Shown: positions 32,737 to 44,808 of the stretch, in pieces | Position numbering within the stretch: the first letter of the stretch is position 1 | Layout: each line of letters begins with the position of its first letter | Source: Micromonospora echinaurantiaca | Lineage (GTDB): Bacteria; Actinomycetota; Actinomycetes; Mycobacteriales; Micromonosporaceae | Assembly: GCF_900090235.1 (NCBI RefSeq) | Contig: NZ_LT607750.1 | Span: 5,075,001-5,139,000 of the forward strand | Reading direction: 5' to 3' | Length of the DNA stretch: 64,000 bases | Notes under the pieces: model-generated | Databases searched by the model: none | Told to the model about the DNA's origin: nothing | The model's input: only the letters and a program-made list of their open reading frames with translations | Made by a program: the position numbers and the translations under genes

Positions 32737-33588
32737 GTGAATGAGGGAACTGCCGTCGCCCCCAGCGAGCAGGTGCTCGACCTGTTCCACGGGGTCCGGC
32801 TCACTCCCACCCAGCGCCGGATCGCGCACTGCCTGGTGCAGCACGCCCCGGCCGCGGCCTACCTGTCGGCGGCCGAGGTGGCCGAGCTGGCCGGGGTCAG
32901 CCAGCCGTCGGTCACCCGGTTCGCGGTCGCGCTCGGCCACGACGGCTACCCGGCGCTGCGCCGCCGGCTGCGCGAGCTGACCGCCGCCACCACCGCCGGG
33001 CCGGACGGCGGCGGCAACGAACTCCAGCAGGCGGTACGCGCCGAGATCGGCAACCTGGACCGGCTGGCCGGGCAGCTCACCGACCGGGAGCCGATCGCCG
33101 AGAGCGGCCGGCTGCTGGCCGCCAGCCGCCCGCTGCCGGTGCTCGGCCTGCGCGCCGCCGCGCCGCTGGCCGCGTACTTCGCCTACTTCGCCGCCAAGGT
33201 GCACCCGGACGTGCGGGTGCTCGACGACGGCGGCAGCCTGCTCACCGACCGCCTGGAACAGGCCGCCGAGGCCGGGGCGTCCGCCCTGCTCGCCTTCGTG
33301 CTCCCCCGCTACCCCCGGGAGACCCTGGACGCACTGCGCGAGGCCCGGGCCGCCGGCCTGCGCGTGGTGGCGATCACCGACTCGCCGGTCAGCCCGGCCG
33401 CCGAGCACGCCGACGTGGTGCTGCCCGCCGCGGTCGGCGCGCAACTCGTGTTCGACCTGCACACCGCCCCGATGACGCTGGCCATGGTGCTGCTCCAGGC
33501 GATCTGCGACGCCGCACCGGCCGAGACCCAGCGCCGGCTGGAGGCGTTCGAGGCGTCCGCCGCCCGCCGTCAGTTGTTCCTCGGCTGA
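32737..33588 (+). CDS. MurR/RpiR-family regulator of the hut operon
   Basis: 283 residues. N-terminal HTH_6 domain (about 1-80) with LTPTQRRIAHCLVQH and AAEVAELAGVSQPSVTRFAVALGHDGYPALRRRLREL. C-terminal SIS domain (about 115-250) with VLGLRAAAPLAAYFAYFAAKV and VVAITDSPVSPAAEHADVVL; SIS domains usually bind phosphosugars. It precedes hutU by only 12 bp, so it is in the operon. A role as the histidine-pathway regulator is inferred from position; in other actinobacteria this job may be done by other families. GTG start. Confidence 0.82.
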   Translation: MNEGTAVAPSEQVLDLFHGVRLTPTQRRIAHCLVQHAPAAAYLSAAEVAELAGVSQPSVTRFAVALGHDGYPALRRRLRELTAATTAGPDGGGNELQQAVRAEIGNLDRLAGQLTDREPIAESGRLLAASRPLPVLGLRAAAPLAAYFAYFAAKVHPDVRVLDDGGSLLTDRLEQAAEAGASALLAFVLPRYPRETLDALREARAAGLRVVAITDSPVSPAAEHADVVLPAAVGAQLVFDLHTAPMTLAMVLLQAICDAAPAETQRRLEAFEASAARRQLFLG

Positions 33589-33600
33589 GAGGAGACCGAG

Positions 33601-35246
<1,646 letters not shown>

Positions 35247-35250
<4 letters not shown>

Positions 35251-35329
35251 GCGAGCGCCAGCGAGCGAATCATCGACTCAGGGCGAACGTGCCTCAGGGT
35301 GGCCCGGAGCGCAGCGGAGGGCCGGCATG
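35247..35329 (+). repeat. Gene-junction repeat, type B copy 1
   Basis: Sequence begins ATGAGCGAGCG (supplying the hutU stop TGA) and contains GAGCGAATCATCGA. It ends with GAGCGCAGCGGAGGGCCGG followed by the ATG of the next gene. A divergent copy lies at 39291-39373. Confidence 0.7.
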
Positions 35330-36535
35330 AGCGCCTCCGACGACCTGGTCGGCCGGTTCCGCGCGCTGTGGAACGAGATCGCGCCGGTCGGTCGGGACGG
35401 CCGCACCGGCGGCTACCTGCGCTACGCGCTGACCGAGCCGGAACTGCACCTGCGCGCCTGGTTCCGCGACCAGGCCGGCCGCCGGGACATGCCGGTCACC
35501 GACGACGGCAACGGCAACCTGTTCGCCTGGTGGGGTGACCCGGAGGCGGGCGACGCGGTGCTGACCGGCAGCCACTTCGACTCGGTGCCGCACGGCGGGG
35601 CGTACGACGGGCCGCTCGGCATCGTCAGCGCGTTCCTCGCCGTGGACGCGCTGCGGGCGGCCGGCGTGGCGCCGGTCCGGCCGCTGGTGGTCGCCGCGTT
35701 CGTCGAGGAGGAGGGGGCCCGGTTCGGCGTACCCTGCCTGGGCTCCCGGCTGCTCACCGGGGAGCTGGCGCTGGAGCGCGCGGCGGGGCTGCGCGACTCC
35801 GCCGGGGTGAGCTTCGCCGAGGCGCTGGGCGCCCGGCCGGCGGGCGCCCAGCCCGAGCTGCTGGGCCGCTTCTCGGCCTTCGTCGAGCTGCACGTCGAGC
35901 AGGGGCGGGCGCTGGTCGAGACCGGTGCGCCGGTCGCGGTGGCCAGCGCCATCTGGCCGCACGGCCGCTGGCGCTTCGACTTCCTCGGCGAGGGCAACCA
36001 CGCCGGTACGACCCGGATGGCCGACCGCCACGACCCGATGCTCACCTACGCGTTCACCGTGCTCGCGGCGAACAAGGAGGCGCGGCTGCGCGGGGCGCAC
36101 GCCACCATGGGCCGGGTGACCGTGGAGCCGAACGCCACCAACGCGATCCCGTCCCGGGTGACCGGGTGGCTGGACGCCCGGGCGGCCGAGCCGGAGACGC
36201 TCGCCGGCCTGGTGGCCGCGGTGCACGGCAAGGCGGTCGAGCGGGCGCACCGGGACGGCACCGAGGTGACGCTGGCCGAGGAGTCGGCGACCCCGCTGGT
36301 GGCCTTCGACGGTGGCCTGGCCGACCGGCTCGCCCGGCTGCTCGACGCGCCGGTGCTGCCCACCGGTGCCGGCCACGACGCGGGCGTGCTCGCCGGCTAC
36401 CTGCCGACCGCGATGCTCTTCGTGCGCAACCCGACCGGGATCTCGCACTCGCCGTCGGAGTGGGCCACCGACGCCGACTGCGCCGCCGGGGTGCGGGCGC
36501 TGGCCCGGGTGCTCCAGGAGCTGGCATGCGCCTGA
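35327..36535 (+). CDS. M20-family amidohydrolase, possible N-formylglutamate hydrolase of the hut pathway
   Basis: 402 residues. Allantoate amidohydrolase / N-carbamoyl-amino-acid hydrolase type: metal-binding GSHFDSVPHGGAYDGPLG (His and Asp), the catalytic FVEEEGARFG, FVELHVEQGRAL, then NHAGTTRMADRHDP and the C-terminal GAGHDAGVLAG. Family members cleave an amide, formyl-like or carbamoyl group from an amino acid with two metals. In this operon HutF makes N-formyl-L-glutamate but there is no hutG. This enzyme sits where a deformylase would be, so it may do that step; this is inference. The start ATG 35327 has a GGAGGG ribosome site from the repeat. Confidence 0.8.
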   Translation: MSASDDLVGRFRALWNEIAPVGRDGRTGGYLRYALTEPELHLRAWFRDQAGRRDMPVTDDGNGNLFAWWGDPEAGDAVLTGSHFDSVPHGGAYDGPLGIVSAFLAVDALRAAGVAPVRPLVVAAFVEEEGARFGVPCLGSRLLTGELALERAAGLRDSAGVSFAEALGARPAGAQPELLGRFSAFVELHVEQGRALVETGAPVAVASAIWPHGRWRFDFLGEGNHAGTTRMADRHDPMLTYAFTVLAANKEARLRGAHATMGRVTVEPNATNAIPSRVTGWLDARAAEPETLAGLVAAVHGKAVERAHRDGTEVTLAEESATPLVAFDGGLADRLARLLDAPVLPTGAGHDAGVLAGYLPTAMLFVRNPTGISHSPSEWATDADCAAGVRALARVLQELACA

Positions 36536-36671
36536 GCCACGCTGGCGGACCGGGGTCGTTGGGCCCTGCGGGGCTGATGTCGCGGACGATCCAGGCGGAC
36601 CGGCGGGTATCCCGGGCGACCCCGGGCCGCGCGAGGGCGCGGACGATTCAGCTCCGAAGGGGGCGACGGAG

Positions 36672-38033
36672 ATGACCGCGAGCCGCTGGCTGGCCGAGTA
36701 CGCCTGGCTGCCCGAGCACGCCGAACCGACCCCGGACGTGCTGATCGAGACGGCCGACGGGCGGATCAGCGCGGTGACGCCGCTGACCGCCGGCCGGGCC
36801 GGGGTCACCGCCGGCGTCGAGGTGTACGCCGACGCCGTCCGGTTGCCCGGCCTGACCCTGCCCGGGCTGGCCAACGCGCACTCGCACGCGTTTCACCGGG
36901 CGCTGCGCGGGCGCACCCAAAGCGGCCGGGGCGACTTCTGGAGCTGGCGCGACCAGATGTACGCGGTCGCCACCCGGCTGGACCCGGACTCGTACCTGGC
37001 GCTGGCCCGGGCCGCGTACGCCGAGATGGCGCTGGCCGGGATCACCTGCGTGGGCGAGTTCCACTACCTGCACCACGGCCCGGACGGCGCGCCGTACGCC
37101 GACCCGAACGCGATGGGCGAGGCGCTGGTGGAGGCCGCCGCCCAGGCCGGCGTACGGATCACCGTGCTGGACACCTGCTACCTGACCGCCGGCGTCGACG
37201 GCCGGCCGCTCACCGGCCCGCAGCGGCGTTTCGGCGACGGCGACGCGGTGCGCTGGGGCGAGCGGGCGGCGGCGTTCACGCCGGCCGGTGGGCACGCCCG
37301 GGTCGGCGCCGCGGTGCACTCTGTACGGGCCGTCCCCGCCGAGCAGTTGAGCACCGTGGCCCGGTGGGCGCGGGAGCGGGACGCGCCGCTGCACGTGCAC
37401 CTGTCGGAGCAGCCGGCCGAGAACGACGCCTGCCGGGCGCTGCACGGCTGCACCCCGACCCGGCTGCTGGCCGAGCACGGCGTGCTCGGCCCGGCCACCA
37501 CCGCGGTGCACGCCACCCACCTGACCAGCGGTGACCTGGGGCTGCTCGGGGAGCACCGCAGCGGGGTCTGCCTCTGCCCGACCACCGAACGCGACCTGGC
37601 CGACGGCATCGGCCCGGCCCGGCGGATGGCCGACGCCGGCATGCCGTTGAGCCTGGGCAGCGACAGCCACGCGGTGGTGGACCTCTTCGAGGAGGCCCGC
37701 GCGGTGGAGCTGGACGAGCGGCTGCGCACCCGCCGGCGGGGGCACTTCGCGGCCGTGGAGCTGATGACGGCGGCGACCGCCGACGGGCACGCGGCGCTGG
37801 GCTGGACGGACGCCGGGCGGATCGCCGTCGGGGCCCGGGCCGACCTGGTCACGGTCCGGCTGGACAGCGCCCGGACCGCCGGCGTACCACCGGTGGGGGT
37901 GTTCTTCGCGGCCGGCGCGGCGGACGTCACGCACGTGCTGGTCGACGGTCGCCCGGTGGTGCGCGACGGGCGGCACCTGACCGTCGACGTGCCGGCCGAG
38001 CTGAGCCGCGCCGTGGCGGAGGTGGCGCCGTGA
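36672..38033 (+). CDS. hutF: Formimidoylglutamate deiminase
   Basis: 453 residues, amidohydrolase superfamily. N-terminal NAHSHAFHRALRGR carries the first metal His pair. Then come CVGEFHYLHH, the central LHVHLSEQPAENDAC with its metal His, VHATHLTS, LCPTTERDLADGIGP and SLGSDSHAVVDLFEEAR with the metal Asp. The NAHSHAFHRAL and TTERDLADGIG blocks separate HutF from HutI and other deaminases. Converts N-formimidoyl-L-glutamate to N-formylglutamate and ammonia. The 136-bp space before it holds a duplicated GCGGACGAT-C/T-CAG (36582, 36639). Stop in a type A repeat. Confidence 0.93.
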   Translation: MTASRWLAEYAWLPEHAEPTPDVLIETADGRISAVTPLTAGRAGVTAGVEVYADAVRLPGLTLPGLANAHSHAFHRALRGRTQSGRGDFWSWRDQMYAVATRLDPDSYLALARAAYAEMALAGITCVGEFHYLHHGPDGAPYADPNAMGEALVEAAAQAGVRITVLDTCYLTAGVDGRPLTGPQRRFGDGDAVRWGERAAAFTPAGGHARVGAAVHSVRAVPAEQLSTVARWARERDAPLHVHLSEQPAENDACRALHGCTPTRLLAEHGVLGPATTAVHATHLTSGDLGLLGEHRSGVCLCPTTERDLADGIGPARRMADAGMPLSLGSDSHAVVDLFEEARAVELDERLRTRRRGHFAAVELMTAATADGHAALGWTDAGRIAVGARADLVTVRLDSARTAGVPPVGVFFAAGAADVTHVLVDGRPVVRDGRHLTVDVPAELSRAVAEVAP

Positions 38034-38076
38034 GCGCGAGGAGTGAGCCGGTCTTGCGAGCCCCGCAGTCGCGAAC
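38030..38076 (+). repeat. Gene-junction repeat, type A copy 1
   Basis: 47 bp from GTGAGCGCGAGG to CAGTCGCGAAC. Bases 2-4 are the TGA stop of hutF. A copy with three mismatches lies on the - strand at 45864-45910, where bases 2-4 are the clpS stop. Confidence 0.85.
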
Positions 38077-38088
38077 CGAGGTGACGCC

Positions 38089-39294
38089 GTGAGCACGCTG
38101 CTGGTCGACAACATCGGTGAGCTGGTCACCAACGTGCCCGGCCACGGCGAGGGCGGCCCGCTGGGCCTGCGCCGCCGGGCGGCGGTGCTGGTCGAGGCGG
38201 GCGAGGTGGTCTGGGTCGGCCCGGCCCGGGAGGCGCCGGCCGCCGACCGGCGGATCGACGCCGGCGGGGCGGCGGTGCTGCCCGGCTTCGTGGACAGCCA
38301 CGCCCACCTGGTGTTCGCTGGCGACCGGGCCGCCGAGTTCGCCGCCCGGATGGCCGGGCAGCCGTACACCGGCGGCGGCATCCGGACCACGGTCGGCGCC
38401 ACCCGGGCGGCCAGCGACGACGAGCTGCGGGCCACCGTGCGGCGGCTGCGCGGCGAGGCGCTGCGGCAGGGCACCACCACCATCGAGGTCAAAAGCGGGT
38501 ACGGCCTCACCGTCACCGACGAGGCCCGCTCGCTGCGGATCGCCGCCGAGGTCACCGACGAGACCACCTTCCTCGGCGCGCACGTGGTGCCGGCCGAGTA
38601 CGCCGACCGTCCGGACGACTACGTCGGGCTGGTGTGCGGGCCGATGCTGGCCGCCGCCGCGCCGTACGCCCGCTGGGTGGACGTCTTCTGCGAGCGGGGC
38701 GCGTTCGACGCCGACCACACCCGGGCCATCCTGACCTGCGGGCAGGCCGCCGGGCTCGGGGTGCGGGTGCACGCCAACCAGCTCGGCCCCGGCCCGGGGG
38801 TACGCCTCGGGGTGGAGCTCGGCGCGGCCAGCGTCGACCACTGCACCCACCTGACCGACGCCGACGTCAACGCGCTCGCCTCGACCCGGCTCGACCCCGG
38901 CGACGGCGACGGGCCGCACACCACCACGGTGGCCACCCTGCTGCCCGGCGCCGAGTTCTCCACCCGGTCGCCCTATCCGGACGCCCGCCGGCTGCTCGAC
39001 GCCGGGGTCACCGTGGCGCTGGCCACCGACTGCAACCCCGGCTCGTCGTACACCTCCTCGATGCCGTTCTGCGTGGCGCTCGCCGTCCGCGAGATGCGGA
39101 TGACCCCGGCGGAGGCGGTCTGGGCCGCGACCGCCGGCGGCGCGCGGGCGCTGCGCCGCGACGACATCGGGGTGCTGCGCCCCGGTGCCCGGGCCGACCT
39201 GGTCGTCCTGGACGCCCCGTCCCACCTGCACCTGGCCTACCGGCCCGGTGTGCCACTGATCCGCCAGGTCCTGCACAACGGAGTGCCCCAATGA
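38089..39294 (+). CDS. hutI: Imidazolonepropionase
   Basis: 401 residues. Amidohydrolase with metal His pair in [36 protein letters not shown] (substrate loop), [20 protein letters not shown] [43 protein letters not shown] and metal Asp in [18 protein letters not shown]. Hydrolyses imidazolone-5-propionate to formimidoylglutamate. GTG start after the ribosome site GAGGTG. In the coupled series hutU-M20-hutF-hutI-hutH. Confidence 0.95.
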   Translation: MSTLLVDNIGELVTNVPGHGEGGPLGLRRRAAVLVEAGEVVWVGPAREAPAADRRIDAGGAAVLPGFVDSHAHLVFAGDRAAEFAARMAGQPYTGGGIRTTVGATRAASDDELRATVRRLRGEALRQGTTTIEVKSGYGLTVTDEARSLRIAAEVTDETTFLGAHVVPAEYADRPDDYVGLVCGPMLAAAAPYARWVDVFCERGAFDADHTRAILTCGQAAGLGVRVHANQLGPGPGVRLGVELGAASVDHCTHLTDADVNALASTRLDPGDGDGPHTTTVATLLPGAEFSTRSPYPDARRLLDAGVTVALATDCNPGSSYTSSMPFCVALAVREMRMTPAEAVWAATAGGARALRRDDIGVLRPGARADLVVLDAPSHLHLAYRPGVPLIRQVLHNGVPQ

Positions 39295-39373
39295 GTGAGC
39301 AAGGCGAACGAATCATCGAGCACAGCCGCGACGAGGCTCGTGCCGCCGGTGAGCGAAGCGAGGCGGCGGCATG
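39291..39373 (+). repeat. Gene-junction repeat, type B copy 2
   Basis: Begins ATGAGTGAGC with the hutI stop TGA inside it, contains GCGAACGAATCATCGA, and ends GAGCGAAGCGAGGCGGCGGC directly before the ATG of hutH. It therefore supplies the stop of one gene and the ribosome site of the next, as does the copy at 35247. Confidence 0.7.
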
Positions 39374-40906
39374 AGTGTCACCATTCAGTCCACCGGAATC
39401 TCCCCCGCCGACGTGCTCGCGGTGGCCCGCGGCGCCGCGAAGGTGGTCCTCGACCCGGCCGCGGTGGAGGCGATGGCCACCAGCCGGGCGATCGTGGACG
39501 GCATCGAGGCCGCCGGCCGCCCGGTCTACGGGGTCTCCACCGGTTTCGGGGCACTCGCGAACACCTTCGTCGCGCCGGAGCGGCGGGCCGAGCTGCAGCA
39601 CGCGCTGATCCGCTCGCACGCCGCCGGGGTGGGCGCGCCGATGCCGCGCGAGGTGGTCCGGGCGATGATGCTGCTGCGGGTCCGTTCGCTCGCGCTGGGC
39701 CGCTCCGGGGTCCGCCCGCTGGTCGCCGAGGCCCTGGTCGACCTGCTCAACCACGACATCACTCCGTGGGTGCCGGAGCACGGCTCGCTCGGCGCATCGG
39801 GCGACCTGGCCCCGCTGGCGCACTGCGCGCTGGTGCTGCTCGGCGAGGGCTGGGTGCTCGGCCCGGCCGGCGAGCGGGTCGACGCGGCCGAGGCGCTGCG
39901 CCGGGCCGGGCTCAAGCCGGTCGAGCTGGCCGCCAAGGAGGGCCTGGCGCTGATCAACGGCACCGACGGCATGCTCGGCATGCTGCTGCTGGCGGTCCAC
40001 GACGCCGCGCACCTGTTCACCATGGCGGACGTGACCGCCGCGCTGGCGATCGAGGCGATGCTCGGCTCCGAGCGGCCGTTCCTGCCCGAGCTGCACAGCA
40101 TCCGGCCGCACCCGGGGCAGGCCGCCTCGGCGGCGAACATCCACCGGCTGTTGCAGGACTCCCGGGTGATGGACTCGCACCGCGACGACCTGGCGCACGC
40201 CGTGCAGGACGCGTACTCGATGCGGTGCGCGCCGCAGGTGGCCGGGGCCGCCCGGGACACCCTGGAGTTCGTCCGCACGGTGGCCGGGCGGGAGTTGGTG
40301 TCGGTGGTGGACAACCCGGTGGTGCTGCCGGACGGCCGGGTCGAGTCGACCGGCAACTTCCACGGCGCCCCGCTCGGCTTCGCGGCGGACTTCCTGGCCA
40401 TCGCCGCCAGCGAGGTGGGCGCGATCGCCGAACGGCGGGTCGACCGGCTGCTGGACGTCACCCGCTCCCGGGAGCTGCCGGCGTTCCTCTCCCCCGACGC
40501 CGGGGTCAACTCCGGGCTGATGATCGCGCAGTACACCGCCGCCGGCATCGTCGCGGAGAACCGCCGGCTGGCGGCGCCCGCCTCGGTGGACTCGCTGCCG
40601 ACCAGCGGCATGCAGGAGGACCACGTCTCGATGGGCTGGGCGGCGACCAAGAAGCTGCGCACCGTGCTGGACAACCTGACCAGCGTGCTCGCGGTGGAGC
40701 TGCTGTCGGCGGTGCGCGGGCTCCAGCTGCGCGCGCCGCTGACCCCGTCACCGGCCGGCCGGGCGGCGGTCGAGGCGCTCGGCGGGATCGCCGGCGAGCC
40801 CGGGCCGGACGTCTTCCTCGCCCCGCTGATGGAGGCCGCCCGCGCCGCTCTCACCGGCCCCGACCTGCGGGCCGCCATCGAACGCCAGATCGGCCCCCTC
40901 GGCTGA
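39371..40906 (+). CDS. hutH: Histidine ammonia-lyase
   Basis: 511 residues. The MIO-forming triad Ala142-Ser143-Gly144 lies in HGSLGASGDLAPLAH. Also YGVSTGFGALANTFV (active-site Tyr), INGTDGMLGMLLLAV, QDAYSMRCAPQV with the catalytic Tyr/Arg and GNFHGAPLGFAADF. Converts L-histidine to urocanate and ammonia, step 1 of the pathway. It is the last gene of the operon, with a large palindrome after it as likely terminator. Confidence 0.96.
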   Translation: MSVTIQSTGISPADVLAVARGAAKVVLDPAAVEAMATSRAIVDGIEAAGRPVYGVSTGFGALANTFVAPERRAELQHALIRSHAAGVGAPMPREVVRAMMLLRVRSLALGRSGVRPLVAEALVDLLNHDITPWVPEHGSLGASGDLAPLAHCALVLLGEGWVLGPAGERVDAAEALRRAGLKPVELAAKEGLALINGTDGMLGMLLLAVHDAAHLFTMADVTAALAIEAMLGSERPFLPELHSIRPHPGQAASAANIHRLLQDSRVMDSHRDDLAHAVQDAYSMRCAPQVAGAARDTLEFVRTVAGRELVSVVDNPVVLPDGRVESTGNFHGAPLGFAADFLAIAASEVGAIAERRVDRLLDVTRSRELPAFLSPDAGVNSGLMIAQYTAAGIVAENRRLAAPASVDSLPTSGMQEDHVSMGWAATKKLRTVLDNLTSVLAVELLSAVRGLQLRAPLTPSPAGRAAVEALGGIAGEPGPDVFLAPLMEAARAALTGPDLRAAIERQIGPLG

Positions 40907-40932
40907 TCCCCACCCCGCCGCGGCACAGCCGC

Positions 40933-40990
40933 CTCGTTCACGGAAAGAGTGGCTGTCCGACGCGGAACAGCCACTCTTTCCGTGAACGAG
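40933..40990. repeat. Perfect 24-bp palindromic element / bidirectional terminator
   Basis: Perfect 24-bp arms (40933-40956 and 40967-40990) with a 10-nt loop between the convergent hutH and rdgB stops. The arm starts CTCGTTCACGG and ends GTGGCTGT. The perfect arms at a noncoding site suggest a recently dispersed element that also ends transcription. Confidence 0.85.
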
Positions 40991-41015
40991 CGCGGGGCGC
41001 GTGCGTGGGGCGGGG

Positions 41016-41633
41016 TCAGGGGGTGGGTGGGAGGACCTTGGCGGCGAGCTTGGCCAGTTCGCGCAGGGCCTTGCCGCGGTGGCTGATCGCGTCCTTCTCC
41101 TCCGGCGTCAGCTCGGCGTTGGTCCGGTCCTGCCCGTCGCCGAGGAAGATCGGGTCGTAGCCGAAGCCGCCGTCGCCGCGCGGCGACCGCAGCAGCCGAC
41201 CGGGCTGCCGGCCGTCGACCAGGTGCTCCTTGCCGCCGGGCAGGACCAGCGCCACCGCGCAGACGAAGGACGCGCCGCGGTGCTCATCCGGCAGGTCGCC
41301 GATCTGGTCCAGCACCAGCTGGAGGTTGGCCTGGTCGTCGCCGTGCCGGCCGGCCCAGCGGGCGCTGAACACCCCGGGCATCCCGTTGAGCGCGTCGACC
41401 GCCAGCCCGGAGTCGTCGGCGATGGTCGGCAGGCCGGTACGTCGGCAGCCCTCCCGCGCCTTGATCAGGGCGTTCTCGGCGAAGGTGAGGCCGGTCTCCG
41501 GCAGTTCCGGGTACTCCTCGACGTCGTCCAGCCCGAGCAGCGCGATCCGGTGCGCGCCGAGCGCGGCGTCCAGGATCCGCTGCAGCTCGATGAGCTTCTT
41601 GCGGTTACGGGTGGCGAGCAGGACCTTGTTCAT
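41016..41633 (-). CDS. rdgB: dITP/XTP pyrophosphatase (HAM1/RdgB)
   Basis: 205 residues. Start ATG 41633 gives the canonical N-terminus [16 protein letters not shown]. Family blocks: [46 protein letters not shown] and the C-terminal [11 protein letters not shown]. Hydrolyses noncanonical purine triphosphates to protect DNA and RNA. It overlaps rph by 4 bp (ATGA); the pair corresponds to Rv1341-Rv1340. Confidence 0.95.
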   Translation of the reverse strand: MNKVLLATRNRKKLIELQRILDAALGAHRIALLGLDDVEEYPELPETGLTFAENALIKAREGCRRTGLPTIADDSGLAVDALNGMPGVFSARWAGRHGDDQANLQLVLDQIGDLPDEHRGASFVCAVALVLPGGKEHLVDGRQPGRLLRSPRGDGGFGYDPIFLGDGQDRTNAELTPEEKDAISHRGKALRELAKLAAKVLPPTP

Positions 41634-42355
41634 GACAGCGCCTTCCGCTGAGCCTCGGCCAGTTCCACGCACCCCGCCACGGCCAGGTCGAGCAGGGCGT
41701 CGAGTTGCTCGCGGGCGAACACGCCCGCCTCCCCGGTGCCCTGCACCTCGACGAACTCGCCGGCGCCGGTGCAGACCACGTTCATGTCGACCTCGGCGGC
41801 CACGTCCTCGGCGTAGTTGAGGTCCAGCCGCGGCTCGCCGGAGATCACACCGACGCTGATCGCGGCCACCGAGCGGTGCATCACCTTCTCCGGCTTGCCG
41901 GCCAGCGCCTTGCGCTCGGCCAGCCAGGTCACCGCGTCGTGCAGGGCCACGTACGCGCCGGTGATCGCGGCGGTCCGGGTGCCGCCGTCGGCCTGGAGCA
42001 CGTCGCAGTCGAGCACGATCGAGTTCTCGCCGAGCGCCTTGAGGTCGATGGACGCCCGCAGGCTGCGGCCGATCAGCCGGGAGATCTCGTGGGTACGCCC
42101 ACCGACGCGGCCCTTGACGCTCTCCCGGTCGGAGCGGGTGTTGGTGGCCCGGGGCAGCATCGCGTACTCGGCGGTGACCCAGCCGAGCCCGGAGCCCTTG
42201 CGCCAGCGGGGCACCCCCTCGGTGACACTGGCGGTGCAGAGCACCCGGGTGTCACCGAACTCCACCAGGACCGAGCCCTCCGGGTGGGTGCTCCAGCCCC
42301 GGGTCAGCGTCACCGGTCGGAGTTGGTCGGGCCGCCGCCCGTCAGGTCGCGCCAT
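41630..42355 (-). CDS. rph: Ribonuclease PH
   Basis: 241 residues. RNase PH fold with [50 protein letters not shown], the conserved [16 protein letters not shown] phosphate-binding Arg motif, [23 protein letters not shown] and a catalytic Asp region. Phosphorolytic 3' trimming of tRNA and other RNAs. Coupled to rdgB. Confidence 0.96.
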   Translation of the reverse strand: MARPDGRRPDQLRPVTLTRGWSTHPEGSVLVEFGDTRVLCTASVTEGVPRWRKGSGLGWVTAEYAMLPRATNTRSDRESVKGRVGGRTHEISRLIGRSLRASIDLKALGENSIVLDCDVLQADGGTRTAAITGAYVALHDAVTWLAERKALAGKPEKVMHRSVAAISVGVISGEPRLDLNYAEDVAAEVDMNVVCTGAGEFVEVQGTGEAGVFAREQLDALLDLAVAGCVELAEAQRKALS

Positions 42356-42432
42356 GCCTGCACCCTATGCAATGCGGTGATCGAACCGTCCCGGGGTGTC
42401 CCGAACCGACCGGTGGCCGCCGGCCGCGGGCG

Positions 42433-43179
42433 TCAGATGTCGTAGCCGGCGCCGGGGCGGACCACCTCGAGCGGTCCGGCGTACGCGGCGGCGGCCGAGG
42501 CGACGGTGTGCGCCTCGCTGCCCCAGGCGGCCACCAGGTGGGTCAGCAGCAGCCGGCCCACGCCCGCCTTGGTCGCCGCCTCGGCGGCCTCCCGGCCGGT
42601 CAGGTGCAGGTCCGGCGGGTTGTCCACGCCGTCGAGGTAGCTGGCCTCGCAGAGGAAGACGTCGGCGTCCTGGGCCAGCCGCAGCAGCGCGTCGCAGGGC
42701 GCGGTGTCGGACGAGTAGCAGAGCACCCGGCCGCCGTGCTCCAGCCGGACGCCGTACGTCTCGACGGGGTGGTTGACCCGGTCGACGGTGACGGTGAACG
42801 GGCCGATCGGGAAGGTGCCCGGCTCCAGCGCGTAGAACTGGTAGACGTCCTCGACCGTGCCGTCGTCCTGGCCGTAGATGGCCGAGAGCCGGTCCGGTGC
42901 GCCGGCCGGTGCGTACACCGGCAGCGGCGGGTACGGGCCGTCCGGGGCGTACCGGCGGACCACCACGTACGACGCGGCGTCGAGGATGTGGTCGCAGTGC
43001 AGGTGGCTCAGCAGGATGGCGTCCGGGGTCTTCAGCCCGGCGTAGCGCTGGAGGGTGGACAGCGACCCCGACCCGAAGTCGAGCAGGAGCCGGAAGCCCT
43101 CGGCCTCGACCAGGTACGCGGAGCAGGGGGACTCGGGCCCGGGGAAGCTCCCGGCGCAGCCCAGCACCGTCAGTCGCAT
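42433..43179 (-). CDS. Metallo-beta-lactamase-fold phosphodiesterase (Rv1339-type)
   Basis: 248 residues. The MBL metal motif is His59-x-His61-x-Asp63-His64 (SHLHCDH), with further metal residues in VNHPVETYG, CYSSDTAPCD and the C-terminal LLTHLVAAW. This is the atypical class II cyclic-nucleotide phosphodiesterase group, to which M. tuberculosis Rv1339 belongs, and it lies next to rph as in mycobacteria. Probable substrate cAMP or a related cyclic nucleotide. 77 bp before rph, same strand. Confidence 0.88.
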   Translation of the reverse strand: MRLTVLGCAGSFPGPESPCSAYLVEAEGFRLLLDFGSGSLSTLQRYAGLKTPDAILLSHLHCDHILDAASYVVVRRYAPDGPYPPLPVYAPAGAPDRLSAIYGQDDGTVEDVYQFYALEPGTFPIGPFTVTVDRVNHPVETYGVRLEHGGRVLCYSSDTAPCDALLRLAQDADVFLCEASYLDGVDNPPDLHLTGREAAEAATKAGVGRLLLTHLVAAWGSEAHTVASAAAAYAGPLEVVRPGAGYDI

Positions 43180-43311
43180 GAGGTTGTCTCACTGTCACGC
43201 TGTGTAGTGCTCGCGCCGGCCCGGGCTCCGTCGATGATCTCTACCGACGCGTACGCCACGCTGCGCAGCCTACGCTGGCGCGCGCACGGGCAAGAATGAT
43301 CCGCTGGAAGT

Positions 43312-43327
43312 TGTCACCAACGTGACA
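43312..43327. promoter_or_regulatory. TGTCAC-N4-GTGACA inverted repeat upstream of the phosphodiesterase gene
   Basis: Perfect 6-bp arms with spacer CAAC, within the 226-bp gap between cysM and the phosphodiesterase gene. Resembles sites of CRP/FNR- or GntR-type regulators but has no exact match I can name. The rest of the gap (43180-43405) shows nothing further. Confidence 0.3.
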
Positions 43328-43405
43328 CCCGCTCCGACCCGCGGCCGGGACACGCCGGGGCCACCGGCGTCCCCGCCGATGACCCCGTCGTCCAACGCGC
43401 CCAGA

Positions 43406-44794
<1,389 letters not shown>

Positions 44795-44808
44795 TTACGG
44801 CGCCGGGG

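Noticed and set aside
36536..36671. Small gene between the M20 gene and hutF
   Set aside because: No start with ribosome site; only a short duplicated GCGGACGAT motif is present.
43180..43405. murI or rhomboid gene expected from mycobacterial order
   Set aside because: The gap is 226 bp with no open frame of suitable content; these genes are absent here.
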